From assembly GCF_900109115.1 (NCBI RefSeq), contig NZ_FNYV01000005.1, positions 377,509-441,508 on the forward strand: DNA of 64,000 nt, written 5' to 3'. Both the position numbers and the translations under genes were made by a program. Below, in pieces: positions 26,035 through 34,848 of the stretch. The notes beneath the pieces are model-generated. The model ran no database searches and was not told where the DNA came from. It saw nothing but the letters and a program-made list of their open reading frames with translations. The DNA is from Micromonospora phaseoli. Its GTDB lineage: Bacteria; Actinomycetota; Actinomycetes; Mycobacteriales; Micromonosporaceae. Position 1 is the first letter of the stretch. Each line of letters opens with the position of its first letter.

Positions 26035-27227
26035 TCGACGGGACGGCCGGCGTCAGCGGCCATCGTCACGCCGACGAGCGGCTGCTCGACGACCCGCAGG
26101 CGTTGGCCGAGCGTGATCCGGGCGGCATGTTGCGGCACACCGCCTCGGCGGGAGCGCAGGTACGCGAGTCGGCAGCGCTGGCCGCCGAGGCGAACCTCGC
26201 CGTACTCGCCGACGACGGGCGTCCCCGGGCGGTCGTGATCGCCGGCATCGGCACGGCCGGGCGTACCGGTGACGTGCTGGCGACGGTCGCCGGGCCGCGA
26301 TGCCCGGTGCCGGTCATCGCGCACCGCAGCGCCGGGGTGCCCGGCTGGGTCGGTGCCGCCGACGTGGTGATCGCCATCAGCGCCTCCGGTCGCAGTCCCG
26401 AGGCGTTGGGTGCCGCGGAGGCCGCCCACCGCCGTGGTGCGCGGCTGGTCGCGGTCGGCCCACCGGACTCGCAGTTGCAGTCGGTGGCCGAGCGGGCCCG
26501 AGCCCCGTTCATCCCGGTGCCCCGGCGGGCCCCGGCCCGGGCCAGCCTCTGGGGGCTGACCGTGCCGGTGCTGCTGGCCGCCCGGGCGCTCGGCCTGGTG
26601 AAGGTCAACGAGGCGGACCTGGCGGAGACGGCGGCCCGGCTGGACGCCGAGGCCGATCGCTGCCGCCCCACCGCCGAGTCCTTCGTCAACCCGGCGAAGT
26701 CCCTCGCGCTCGGCCTGGCCGGATCGATCCCGATCGTGTGGGGGTCGTCGCCGCTGGCGTCGGTGGCCGCCCGCCGTTTCGGCGACACCCTCTCGGCGAA
26801 CGCCCGGTACCCGGTGGTCACCGGAGCGCTCGGTGAGGCCGGTCGGGGCCGGGTCGGCCTGCTCGACGGCGTCTTCGGCGGCCTGGTCGAGGGCGAGCGG
26901 GACATCTTCGCCGATCCGGAGGAGCCGGTCGGGGAGAGCACCCGACTGCGGTTGGTGCTGCTGCGTGACGGCGGCCTCAACGCCGAGGACGATGCCGACG
27001 AGCCCCTCGCCGTCGAGGAGCGGCGGGCGGAGGCGGTGCAGACCCTCGCCGAACGTCGGGGCGTACGGTGCGACGTGGTCACCGCCGAGGGTGGTTCGGC
27101 GTTGGAACGGCTCGCCTCCCTGGTGGCGGTGCCGGACTTTGCGTCGATCTACCTGGCGCTGGCGCACGGCCTGGACCCGATGGCGGTGCCGGCGATCACG
27201 GAGATGAAGGAGCTGTCCAACCAGTGA
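26031..27227 (+). CDS. SIS-domain phosphosugar isomerase-like protein
   Basis: 398 residues. SIS fold with a sugar-phosphate site AISASGRSPEALGAAEAAHRR near residues 115-140, and a C-terminal part like bifunctional phosphoglucose/phosphomannose isomerases (WGSSPLASVAARRFGDTLSA). Lies between manB and manA, suggesting a role in mannose-phosphate metabolism. The GTG start overlaps the Trm112 stop. Confidence 0.82.
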   Translation: MIDGTAGVSGHRHADERLLDDPQALAERDPGGMLRHTASAGAQVRESAALAAEANLAVLADDGRPRAVVIAGIGTAGRTGDVLATVAGPRCPVPVIAHRSAGVPGWVGAADVVIAISASGRSPEALGAAEAAHRRGARLVAVGPPDSQLQSVAERARAPFIPVPRRAPARASLWGLTVPVLLAARALGLVKVNEADLAETAARLDAEADRCRPTAESFVNPAKSLALGLAGSIPIVWGSSPLASVAARRFGDTLSANARYPVVTGALGEAGRGRVGLLDGVFGGLVEGERDIFADPEEPVGESTRLRLVLLRDGGLNAEDDADEPLAVEERRAEAVQTLAERRGVRCDVVTAEGGSALERLASLVAVPDFASIYLALAHGLDPMAVPAITEMKELSNQ

Positions 27228-27240
27228 GCGGAGCGGCGGC

Positions 27241-28194
27241 GTGAGTGCCCAGGGCGGCACGAAGGCGATCATCGCCGCGTTGCTCGCCAACGTGGGCATC
27301 GCGGTGACGAAGTTCGTCGCGTACCTGTTGACGAGTTCGTCGTCGATGCTGGCCGAGTCGGTCCACTCGGTCGCCGATTCGGGCAATCAGGCGCTGCTGC
27401 TGCTCGGCGGCAAGCGGGCCCGGCGGGCGGCCACCCCGCAGCATCCCTTCGGCTACGGCCGGGAGCGCTACGTCTACGCCTTCATCGTCTCCATCGTGCT
27501 GTTCAGCCTCGGTGGGCTCTTCGCTCTCTACGAGGCGTGGCACAAGTGGTCCGACCCGCACGGCATCACCAGTTGGCAGTGGGTGCCGGTGACCGTGCTG
27601 TTGGCCGCGATCGTGATGGAGTCGTTCTCCCTCCGCACCGCCATCCGGGAGTCGAACCTGGTGCGCGGCCGCGAGTCCTGGACCAGGTTCATCCGCCGGT
27701 CCAAGGCGCCGGAGTTGCCGGTGGTGCTGCTTGAGGACTTCGGTGCGCTGGTCGGTCTGGTATTCGCCCTGTTCGGGGTGGGAATGACCCTGGCCACCGG
27801 CGACGGCCGGTGGGACGCGGCCGGCACCGCGATGATCGGTCTGCTGCTGGTGGCCATCGCGATCGTGCTGGCCGTGGAGACCAAGAGCCTGCTGCTCGGG
27901 GAGGGGGCCGAGCCGGCGGACGTGGCGGCCATCGAGCGGGCGGTCGCCGACGGTCCTGAGGTCGAACGGATCATCCACATGAAGACCCTCTACCTGGGTC
28001 CGGAGGAGCTGATGGTGGCCGCGAAGATCGCGGTGTCGCAGTGCGAGAGCGCCGAGGAGGTGGCCCGCGGTATCGACGCGGTGGAGGCGCGGATCCGGGC
28101 CGCGGTGCCGGTGGCCCGGGTCATCTACCTGGAACCGGACATCTATCACGCCCGGGCCGAGCCGTCGGCAGCGCCCGGGCAGCCCGGGGGCTGA
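27241..28194 (+). CDS. Cation diffusion facilitator family transporter
   Basis: 317 residues. About six membrane helices, starting KAIIAALLANVGIAVTKFVAYLL; metal-site motif ESVHSVADSGNQ in helix 2; a C-terminal cytoplasmic domain (about 220-300). CDF proteins export Zn, Mn or Fe using the proton gradient. The metal cannot be inferred. GTG start 13 nt after the isomerase stop. Confidence 0.9.
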   Translation: MSAQGGTKAIIAALLANVGIAVTKFVAYLLTSSSSMLAESVHSVADSGNQALLLLGGKRARRAATPQHPFGYGRERYVYAFIVSIVLFSLGGLFALYEAWHKWSDPHGITSWQWVPVTVLLAAIVMESFSLRTAIRESNLVRGRESWTRFIRRSKAPELPVVLLEDFGALVGLVFALFGVGMTLATGDGRWDAAGTAMIGLLLVAIAIVLAVETKSLLLGEGAEPADVAAIERAVADGPEVERIIHMKTLYLGPEELMVAAKIAVSQCESAEEVARGIDAVEARIRAAVPVARVIYLEPDIYHARAEPSAAPGQPGG

Positions 28195-28198
28195 TCGG

Positions 28199-29359
28199 GT
28201 GGAACCGCTGTACGGCCCGATCAAGGACTATGCCTGGGGGTCCCGCTCGGCGATCGCCGAGCTTCAGGGGCGGCCGACGCCGAGTGCCGGCCCCGAGGCC
28301 GAGTTGTGGCTCGGGGCCCACCCCGGCGCGCCGGCCGCCGTGGAGCGTGGCGGTGTGTCGGTCGCGTTGACCGAGGTGCTGGCGGAGGACCCGGTTGACT
28401 GGCTCGGTCAGCCGGTCATCGACCGTTTCGGTGCCCGGCTGCCGTTCCTGCTCAAGGTGCTTGCCGCGGATGCCCCGCTGAGCCTGCAGGCGCATCCGGA
28501 CGCCGAGCAGGCCCGGGCCGGCTATGCCGCCGAGTACGCGCGGGCCGGTGGGCACCGCAACTACGCCGACCCGTTCCACAAGCCGGAGTTGCTGGTGGCG
28601 CTCGGGCCGATGGAGGCGCTGTGCGGATTCCGGTCTCCGGTCATCTCGGCGCAGGTGCTGGCCGGGTTGGGCGTACCGGAGCTGCGGCCGGTGGTCGACG
28701 CGCTGCCCGCCGGGTCGGCGGGGCTGGCCGAGGCGGTGCGCCTGCTGTTGGAATGGCCGGCGGCGCGGCGTGCGGGGTTGGTGGCGGCGGCCAGGGCGGC
28801 GGTGACCGGCCCGGACGCGGAGCTGGTCACGCGGCTTGCCGATGCGTACCCGGACGACCCCGGCGTGCTGCTGGCGTTGCTGCTCAACCGGGTGACGTTG
28901 GCCCCGGGGGAGGCGATCTGGATGCCGGCCGGAAACCTGCACGCCTATCTGCGTGGGACGGGTGTGGAGGTGATGGCCGCCAGCGACAACGTGCTGCGCG
29001 GCGGGTTGACCCCGAAGCACGTGGACGTGGCCGAACTGCTCGACGTGCTCCGCTTCGAGGTGCTCGACGAGCCGGTGGTCGCGCCTCGGACGGTCGCTGA
29101 CGGGGTGGTTACCTGGCCGGTGCCGGTGGACGACTTCGCGTTGCATCGGGTGACGGTGACCGATGGCCGGCCCGAGGTGACGCTTGAGGTGCCGGGCCCT
29201 CGGGTGGTGCTCTGCACCTCGGGCGAGGTGACGGTGACCGACGGGGTGGCGCCGGTGGCGCTGCGCTCCGGGCGGGCCGCGGTGGGGCCGGCGAGTGTTG
29301 GCTCACTCACGATCGCCGGTGCCGGTGCGGCGTACGTCGCGTCGACCGGCCTGATCTGA
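28199..29359 (+). CDS. manA: Mannose-6-phosphate isomerase, class I
   Basis: 386 residues. Type-I PMI zinc motifs LSLQAHPD and HKPELLVAL, and the signature region AIWMPAGNLHAYLRGTGVEVMAASDNVLRGGLTPKH. Interconverts fructose-6-P and mannose-6-P. Begins 4 nt after the CDF stop, so it is translated with it. Just past its stop a short sequence near its 3' end (GCGTCGACSGGCCTGATC) is repeated at 29367-29386. Confidence 0.93.
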   Translation: MEPLYGPIKDYAWGSRSAIAELQGRPTPSAGPEAELWLGAHPGAPAAVERGGVSVALTEVLAEDPVDWLGQPVIDRFGARLPFLLKVLAADAPLSLQAHPDAEQARAGYAAEYARAGGHRNYADPFHKPELLVALGPMEALCGFRSPVISAQVLAGLGVPELRPVVDALPAGSAGLAEAVRLLLEWPAARRAGLVAAARAAVTGPDAELVTRLADAYPDDPGVLLALLLNRVTLAPGEAIWMPAGNLHAYLRGTGVEVMAASDNVLRGGLTPKHVDVAELLDVLRFEVLDEPVVAPRTVADGVVTWPVPVDDFALHRVTVTDGRPEVTLEVPGPRVVLCTSGEVTVTDGVAPVALRSGRAAVGPASVGSLTIAGAGAAYVASTGLI

Positions 29360-29449
29360 GCGACCTGCGTCGACGGGCCTGATCCGAGGATCTGGAGTGC
29401 CGAGCACCAGGATCGCGACGACCGACAAGTCCGACTTTCCCGGAATGAC

Positions 29450-29478
29450 TTGACTCGCCTCTTGCTTAGTGTGACTCT
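29450..29478 (+). promoter_or_regulatory. Putative promoter for the ahcY leader
   Basis: TTGACT (29450-29455), a 17-nt spacer and GACTCT (29473-29478) give a plausible sigma-A-type promoter with a weak -10. Transcription would start near 29485, giving a leader of about 195 nt. Confidence 0.35.
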
Positions 29479-29484
29479 ATGAGT

Positions 29485-29679
29485 GCGCAGCGTTATCGCG
29501 ATGAAGGTCCGAGAACGCGCGGGGGAACCAAACCGGGGGGATGCACGGGGCGGACGGAGATGGACGGCACACGTCCACGACCGGCCGCCCCGTGCGCTGT
29601 ACGTAACCGCTCCAGCCAGACCGCGCGGGCGCGCGTAAGGTGGGAGGTTGCGCAGCACCATCGTCCGACAGGAGCTTTC
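29485..29679 (+). ncRNA. Structured 5' leader of ahcY (possible riboswitch)
   Basis: The 320-bp gap before ahcY holds no convincing gene. It contains GCACGGGGCGG (29543-29553) pairing perfectly with CCGCCCCGTGC (29585-29595), enclosing an inner hairpin TGGAC/GTCCA (29561-29565, 29573-29577). GCGGGGGAACCAAACC lies just 5' and CGCGCGGGCGCGCG just 3'. I could not match the S-adenosylhomocysteine or SAM-IV riboswitch consensus. GGGGGAACCAA...GGGG recalls the start of ydaO-type c-di-AMP switches, but the rest does not convincingly fit. Confidence 0.35.
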
Positions 29680-31179
29680 ATGACCAGCACCCTCCCGGCG
29701 TCCGCCAGTGGCACGTCGTCCGAGGCCCGGCCACGCACTCTCGCCGAGGGCGACTACAAGGTGGCGGATCTGTCGCTCGCCGAGTTCGGGCGTAAGGAGA
29801 TCCGCCTCGCCGAGCACGAGATGCCCGGTCTGATGGCGATTCGCCGCGAGTTCGCCGACGCGCAGCCCCTCGCGGGCGCGCGGATCACCGGCTCGCTGCA
29901 CATGACGATCCAGACCGCCGTCCTGATCGAGACCCTGGTCGCGCTCGGCGCGCAGGTCCGCTGGGCGTCCTGCAACATCTTCTCCACCCAGGACCACGCC
30001 GCCGCCGCGATCGTCGTCGGCCCCGACGGCACCCCCGACGCACCCTCGGGCATCCCGGTCTACGCCTGGAAGGGCGAGACGCTGGAGGAGTACTGGTGGT
30101 GCACGGAGCAGGTGCTCGACTGGCCCGACGGAAGCGGCCCGAACATGATCCTGGACGACGGTGGTGACGCCACCCTGCTCGTCCACAAGGGCGCCGAGTT
30201 CGAGAAGGCCGGTACCGTCCCGCCGGTCGAGTCCGCCGACTCCGAGGAGTACGCGGTCATTCTCGGCCTGCTGCACCGTTCGCTCGCCGAGGACAACCAG
30301 CGCTGGACGCGGATCGCCGCCAGCATCAAGGGCGTCACCGAGGAGACCACCACCGGCGTGCACCGCCTCTACGAGATGCACCGCGCCGGCACCCTGCTCT
30401 TCCCGGCCATCAACGTCAACGACTCGGTGACCAAGAGTAAGTTCGACAACAAGTACGGCTGCCGTCACTCGCTGATCGACGGCATCAACCGTGCCACGGA
30501 CGTGCTGATCGGCGGCAAGATGGCCGTCGTGCTCGGCTACGGCGACGTGGGCAAGGGCTGCGCCGAGTCGCTGCGTGGCCAGGGCGCCCGGGTCGTGGTG
30601 ACCGAGGTCGACCCGATCTGCGCACTCCAGGCGGCGATGGACGGCTACCAGGTCGCCACCCTGGAGGACGTGGTCGAGCAGGCCGACATCTTCATCACCG
30701 CCACGGGCTGCTTCGACGTCATCACCAACGAGCACATGGCCCGGATGAAGCACCAGGCCATCGTCGGCAACATCGGTCACTTCGACAACGAGATCGACAT
30801 GGCCGGCCTGGCGAAGCGCTCGGACGTCACGCGGGAGAACATCAAGCCGCAGGTCGACGTCTGGCGCTTCGACGACGGTCACGCCATCATCGTGCTCTCC
30901 GAGGGCCGCCTGCTGAACCTGGGCAACGCCACCGGCCACCCGAGCTTCGTGATGTCGAACTCGTTCGCCAACCAGACGATCGCCCAGATCGAGCTGTACA
31001 CCAAGACCGCCGAGTACCCGATCGGCGTCTACGTGCTGCCGAAGCACCTGGACGAGAAGGTCGCCCGGCTGCACCTGGGCGCGCTCGGCGCCAAGCTGAC
31101 CACGCTGACCAAGGAGCAGGCCGCCTACCTCGGCGTCGCCACCGAGGGCCCGTTCAAGCCGGACCACTACCGCTACTGA
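29680..31179 (+). CDS. ahcY: S-adenosylhomocysteinase
   Basis: 499 residues. [25 protein letters not shown], the NAD site [18 protein letters not shown] and the conserved C-terminus KPDHYRY are all intact. Hydrolyses S-adenosylhomocysteine to adenosine and homocysteine, completing the activated methyl cycle. ATG 29680 has AGGAG five nt upstream, and conserved sequence begins shortly after. Upstream in-frame codons belong to the structured leader. Confidence 0.97.
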   Translation: MTSTLPASASGTSSEARPRTLAEGDYKVADLSLAEFGRKEIRLAEHEMPGLMAIRREFADAQPLAGARITGSLHMTIQTAVLIETLVALGAQVRWASCNIFSTQDHAAAAIVVGPDGTPDAPSGIPVYAWKGETLEEYWWCTEQVLDWPDGSGPNMILDDGGDATLLVHKGAEFEKAGTVPPVESADSEEYAVILGLLHRSLAEDNQRWTRIAASIKGVTEETTTGVHRLYEMHRAGTLLFPAINVNDSVTKSKFDNKYGCRHSLIDGINRATDVLIGGKMAVVLGYGDVGKGCAESLRGQGARVVVTEVDPICALQAAMDGYQVATLEDVVEQADIFITATGCFDVITNEHMARMKHQAIVGNIGHFDNEIDMAGLAKRSDVTRENIKPQVDVWRFDDGHAIIVLSEGRLLNLGNATGHPSFVMSNSFANQTIAQIELYTKTAEYPIGVYVLPKHLDEKVARLHLGALGAKLTTLTKEQAAYLGVATEGPFKPDHYRY

Positions 31180-31226
31180 CCGACCGGACCGGACGGGACG
31201 ACCGTCCGGCCCCGCGGGGAAGCAGC

Positions 31227-31292
31227 CTGCCTCCCGAGCGTGATGTCACCCGGACATGAGTATGTCGCTGTGACATCACGCTCGGGAGGCGG
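31227..31292. terminator. Long perfect palindrome between convergent genes
   Basis: A 21-bp perfect inverted repeat (31229-31249 with 31270-31290; arm ends GTGATGTCAC) that extends outward by a wobble and one more pair. The 20-nt loop contains a nested hairpin GACAT-GAGT-ATGTC. It lies 50 nt after the ahcY stop and before the convergent small membrane gene. Likely a bidirectional terminator, though there is no T-run and it is longer than needed. Confidence 0.6.
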
Positions 31293-31327
31293 CAGTGCCT
31301 GGCCCGTACCGAAAAGGACCAGGTCCG

Positions 31328-31486
31328 TCAGCGCGGTTGATCACGGCGTCGGGTGGGGCGGACCCAGGTCCAGACGCACCAGACCAACCACGCCACCGAC
31401 ACCAGCGCCGCCAGGGTACGCAGCCGCAGCGCGCTGAGCAGCAGCACCACCGCGAGCACGGCCAACCATGGTCCGAAACCCCTCAT
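31328..31486 (-). CDS. Small membrane protein after RDD gene
   Basis: 52 residues: a hydrophobic helix (PWLAVLAVVLLLSAL), a short basic turn, a second hydrophobic stretch (LAALVSVAWLVWCVWTWV) and a basic tail. ATG 31486 overlaps the stop of the RDD gene (ATGA), supporting real, coupled translation. No family recognised. Confidence 0.65.
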   Translation of the reverse strand: MRGFGPWLAVLAVVLLLSALRLRTLAALVSVAWLVWCVWTWVRPTRRRDQPR

Positions 31487-32463
31487 CCCGGCCTCCCCGG
31501 TGTCCATTCGCCGCCGGCCGCCGGCACCGGCGGCCGTACCCTGGCCTGCCCGCCCTGCGCCGGTAGAGCGGGCACCGGCTCGTTCGGTCGATCTGCCGAC
31601 GGCGCGTACCCGAGCTGTGGCCACAGCACGGCGGTGAGCGCGCGTTCACCGGCGAGGAGATGACGGGCCCGCCGGTGTCGCTCGCTGAGGACGGCGGCCA
31701 GGTAGGCCGACTCCGGCAGCCCGGCCGGTGGCGGCGGGGTGGTCACGGCCGCGACCTGGTGCCACAACCGCCGGGCCAACTCGCCCCGCGCCGGTTCGCT
31801 GAACCGGTGGGCCCGGGCCAGGTACTGCCGGGCGGCGAGTGCCAGCGGCGCGTCCAGCCTGCTCAGGTCGAGGGTGTGCGCCCAGGCGGCCAGCGCCGGC
31901 ACGGTGCCCGGAACCGGTCGCCATCTCGCCGCGACCCGGGTGTGCACCACCATGGTGCCCGCCACCAGGTCGCCCAGTCGCCGGCCACGCGGGTCGCTGA
32001 GCATCACGGTCACTCCGGCGACCCAGGACAGCAGTGGCAGCACCAGGCCCGGCCACTCCACGGCGACCCCGACCAGCGCCCGGCTCACCGACTGCCGGAA
32101 CCCGACCGGCGCTCCGTCCACGCTGACCACCCGCAACCCGACCGCGGCCTTACCCGGCGTGCGGCCGTGATTGAGTCGTTCGAAGAACACCGGATAGCCG
32201 ACCAGCAGCAGCACGAGTCCGATGGTGAGCAGCGCCCGTTCCAGCGCCGCGTCGACCACCCCGTACGGCAGCGCGGCCAGGGCCAGGCCGGCCAGCGCGG
32301 CGAGCAGCAGGCCGAACACCAGTTGGACCAGCACGTCGAGCAGCAGCGCGAGCACCCGGGAACCGATCCGGGCGGCCCGCACGTCCAGCTGTACGGCCTC
32401 CCCGCTGACCAGCCCGGCGTCGCCCCAGGACGGGGCGGTCCACGGTCGCGGCGCTGTGCTCAC
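31483..32463 (-). CDS. RDD family membrane protein
   Basis: About 326 residues. An N-terminal RDD domain with AARIGSRVLALLLDVLVQ (Arg...Asp in helix 1), FFERLNHGRTPGKAAVGLRVV and GRRLGDLVAGTMVVH; then a cytoplasmic domain (about 170-300) and a Pro-rich tail. RDD proteins are poorly characterised; some act in ion transport. GTG 32463 is preferred (conserved sequence starts STAPRPW); GTG 32478 is also in frame. CATAGT just upstream could serve as a -10 element. Divergent from the SpoIIM gene. Confidence 0.85.
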   Translation of the reverse strand: MSTAPRPWTAPSWGDAGLVSGEAVQLDVRAARIGSRVLALLLDVLVQLVFGLLLAALAGLALAALPYGVVDAALERALLTIGLVLLLVGYPVFFERLNHGRTPGKAAVGLRVVSVDGAPVGFRQSVSRALVGVAVEWPGLVLPLLSWVAGVTVMLSDPRGRRLGDLVAGTMVVHTRVAARWRPVPGTVPALAAWAHTLDLSRLDAPLALAARQYLARAHRFSEPARGELARRLWHQVAAVTTPPPPAGLPESAYLAAVLSERHRRARHLLAGERALTAVLWPQLGYAPSADRPNEPVPALPAQGGQARVRPPVPAAGGEWTPGRPG

Positions 32464-32504
32464 TCCGACAGTGAACACTATGATCGCCCGGTCGGAGGTG
32501 GTCG

Positions 32505-33503
32505 GTGGATCTCGACGCGTACGTCGCGGAGCATGGCGGACAGTGGCGCCGCCTGGACCAGCTCTGTCGCCAGCGGCGGCTCGACGCCGCCGAGGTCGAC
32601 GAACTGGTCGCGCTCTACCAGCGGGCCACCACCCAGCTGTCGGTGCTGCGCAGCCGCTCTCCGGATCCGGCCCTGGTCAGCGAGCTGTCCCAGGTGGTTC
32701 TCCGGGCTCGGGCCCGGCTCACCGGCCGATCCCGTCCGTCCTGGGCGACCGTGCGGCGGTTCCTGCTGGTCGGCTTTCCCGGGGCGGTCTGGCGGGCGGC
32801 GCCGTGGTGGTGTGCGGTGGCGACCGCCTTCACCCTGCTCACCTTCACCCTGATCGCTTTCGTGGCGGAGAACCCGGCGACGGCGGCGGCCTTCATCGGC
32901 GAGGAGGACGCGGCCGAGCTGGTGGAGTCCGGCTTCGCCGGCTACTACACGGAGTTCTCCGCCCCGACGTTCGCCTTCCACCTGTGGACGCACAACGCGT
33001 GGCTGGCCGCCAAGTGCCTGGCGGCGGGGGTGCTGATCGTGCCGGTCGCCTACCTGCTGTGGCAGAACGTGGTGAACATCGGCGTGGTGGGCGGGGTGAT
33101 GGTCTCCTACGGTCGGGCGGATGTCTTCTTCGGTCTGATCACTCCGCACGGGCTGCTGGAGCTGACCGGGGTGTTCGTGGCCGCCGGGGTGGGCCTGCGG
33201 GTCGGGTGGGCGTGGATTGCGCCGCCGGAGCAGCTCACCCGGGGGCAGGCGGTGGCCCGTGCCGGGCGTGACGGTGTCCTGGTCGCCCTCGGACTGGTGA
33301 TGCTGTTCGCCGTCTCGGCGGTGATCGAGGCGTTCGTCACCCCGGCTCCGGTGCCGGTGCCGCTGCGGATCGCGGTGGGTGCCGCCGTCTGGCTCGCCTT
33401 CCTCGCATATGTCATGGTCCTCGGCTCCCGCGCCGACGCCGCCCACCACGACTCGATCGATCATGACGTTGGCGGGGACATCGATCTCCAACCCGCTCGC
33501 TGA
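32505..33503 (+). CDS. Stage II sporulation protein M family membrane protein
   Basis: 332 residues. A soluble N-terminal region (1-90) is followed by the SpoIIM domain: several membrane helices and FHLWTHNAWLAAKCLAAGVL, GVVGGVMVSYGRADVFFGLITPHGLLELTGVF. In actinobacteria this gene typically neighbours RDD and MoxR/DUF58 genes, as here. Function in non-endospore formers is unknown. A GGAGG lies upstream of the GTG. Confidence 0.85.
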   Translation: MDLDAYVAEHGGQWRRLDQLCRQRRLDAAEVDELVALYQRATTQLSVLRSRSPDPALVSELSQVVLRARARLTGRSRPSWATVRRFLLVGFPGAVWRAAPWWCAVATAFTLLTFTLIAFVAENPATAAAFIGEEDAAELVESGFAGYYTEFSAPTFAFHLWTHNAWLAAKCLAAGVLIVPVAYLLWQNVVNIGVVGGVMVSYGRADVFFGLITPHGLLELTGVFVAAGVGLRVGWAWIAPPEQLTRGQAVARAGRDGVLVALGLVMLFAVSAVIEAFVTPAPVPVPLRIAVGAAVWLAFLAYVMVLGSRADAAHHDSIDHDVGGDIDLQPAR

Positions 33504-33537
33504 CCTCATGGTCAACGCCTGGGTGGGCGGGGGTGGG

Positions 33538-34848
33538 TCAGAGTTGGGCGGTGGATTTGAGGTGGAGGTAGGTGTCGGCCAGGACGGGGGCGAGCCGAGG
33601 GGCGGGGACGTCCACCACGGTGACGTTGTGCCTGTTCAGGGCGGTGGTGAGGCGGTCGCGTTCGGCGAGCGTACGCCAGGCGGCCGCCGCGGCGTAGGCG
33701 TCCTCGGTACGCCGGGGCGGCTCGGTGGTGAGCGCGGCCAACACCGGGTCCTGGGCCGCCGCCACCAGCACCCGGTGCCGGGCGGCCAGCCGAGGCAGCA
33801 CGGGCAGCAGACCCTCGCCGAGTGCGCCGGGCTCCAACGCGGTCAGGAGCACCACCAGGCTGCGCGGCCGGTGTCGGCGTAACAGCTCGCCCGCGATCAG
33901 GCGAAAGTCCGTCTCGACCAGTGCGGGCTGCAGGGGGGCCAACGCGTGCGCCAGCCGACTCCACTGCGCCGGCCGCTCGGCCCCGCCGACCGAGGCACGT
34001 GGTGCGGCGTCGGCGGCGAGCACGTCCACCCGGTCACCGGCGCGAGCCGCCAGCGCGGTGAGCAGCAGCGCCGCGTCGATCGACGCGTCCAGCCGAGGTT
34101 CGTCCCCGAGGCGCACCGCCGAGGTGCGACCGGTGTCCACCACACAGATCAGCCGTCGGTCCCGCTCCGGCCGCCAGGTCCGCACCAGCACCTCGGCCCG
34201 CCGGGCGCTGGCCCGCCAGTCGATGGAGCGCACGTCGTCACCCGACACGTACTCACGGAGTGTGTCGAACTCGGTGCCCGGGCCGCGACCCCGGCCGACC
34301 TGCGTACCGGCGATGAGTCGCAGGCGGGCGAGCTTCTCGGGCAGGTGCCGGCGGGAGTCGAAGCGGGGCAGCACCCGCAGCGTCCACGGCGGGGTGGTCG
34401 GTCGGCCGGCCCGCTGCCGGAAGGCCAGCCCGAGGGGCCCGAACGAGCGGACCGTCAGCTCCGCCGTGGGCCGGTCCCCCCGGCGGGTGGGGGTGAGGCG
34501 GCTGGGTAGCGCGAGCACCTCACCGGCGGCGACATGGACCACCTGGGTCGGCGGTACGTCCGGCCGCGCCCCGGCCGACGGCACCCAGGCGTCGCGGACC
34601 TGGGCCCGCAGCGGTCGACCGGAGGCATTACCCAGGTGAAGGGTGACCGTGGCGGTGCCACCGAGCCGGACGGCCTGATCGCCGGTGCGCTGCGCGGTGA
34701 GCGCCCGCAACGGCGCGGCGAGCGCGAGATCCACGGCGAGCAGCAGCAGGACCGCGCCGGTCATCACCGCCACCCCGACCAGTGGCGACGGCCATACGGG
34801 CAGGGTCAGCGCGCCCACCGCGAGCAGCGCCGCCGCCCGCCAGGTCAT
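33538..34848 (-). CDS. DUF58 domain protein
   Basis: 436 residues. Two N-terminal hydrophobic segments (about 4-45), then a beta-rich region and the DUF58 domain with REYVSGDDVRSIDWRASARR, followed by a von Willebrand A-like part (CVVDTGRTSAV). Partner of MoxR ATPases. ATG 34848 overlaps the MoxR stop (ATGA). Last gene of a five-gene operon. Confidence 0.9.
   Translation of the reverse strand: MTWRAAALLAVGALTLPVWPSPLVGVAVMTGAVLLLLAVDLALAAPLRALTAQRTGDQAVRLGGTATVTLHLGNASGRPLRAQVRDAWVPSAGARPDVPPTQVVHVAAGEVLALPSRLTPTRRGDRPTAELTVRSFGPLGLAFRQRAGRPTTPPWTLRVLPRFDSRRHLPEKLARLRLIAGTQVGRGRGPGTEFDTLREYVSGDDVRSIDWRASARRAEVLVRTWRPERDRRLICVVDTGRTSAVRLGDEPRLDASIDAALLLTALAARAGDRVDVLAADAAPRASVGGAERPAQWSRLAHALAPLQPALVETDFRLIAGELLRRHRPRSLVVLLTALEPGALGEGLLPVLPRLAARHRVLVAAAQDPVLAALTTEPPRRTEDAYAAAAAWRTLAERDRLTTALNRHNVTVVDVPAPRLAPVLADTYLHLKSTAQL

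Noticed and set aside
29485-29679. Firm call of a ydaO (c-di-AMP) or S-adenosylhomocysteine riboswitch
   Set aside because: GGGGGAACC and a later G-run recall ydaO, but the 3' conserved half is not convincing; the SAH core sequence was not found. Kept as an unnamed structured leader.
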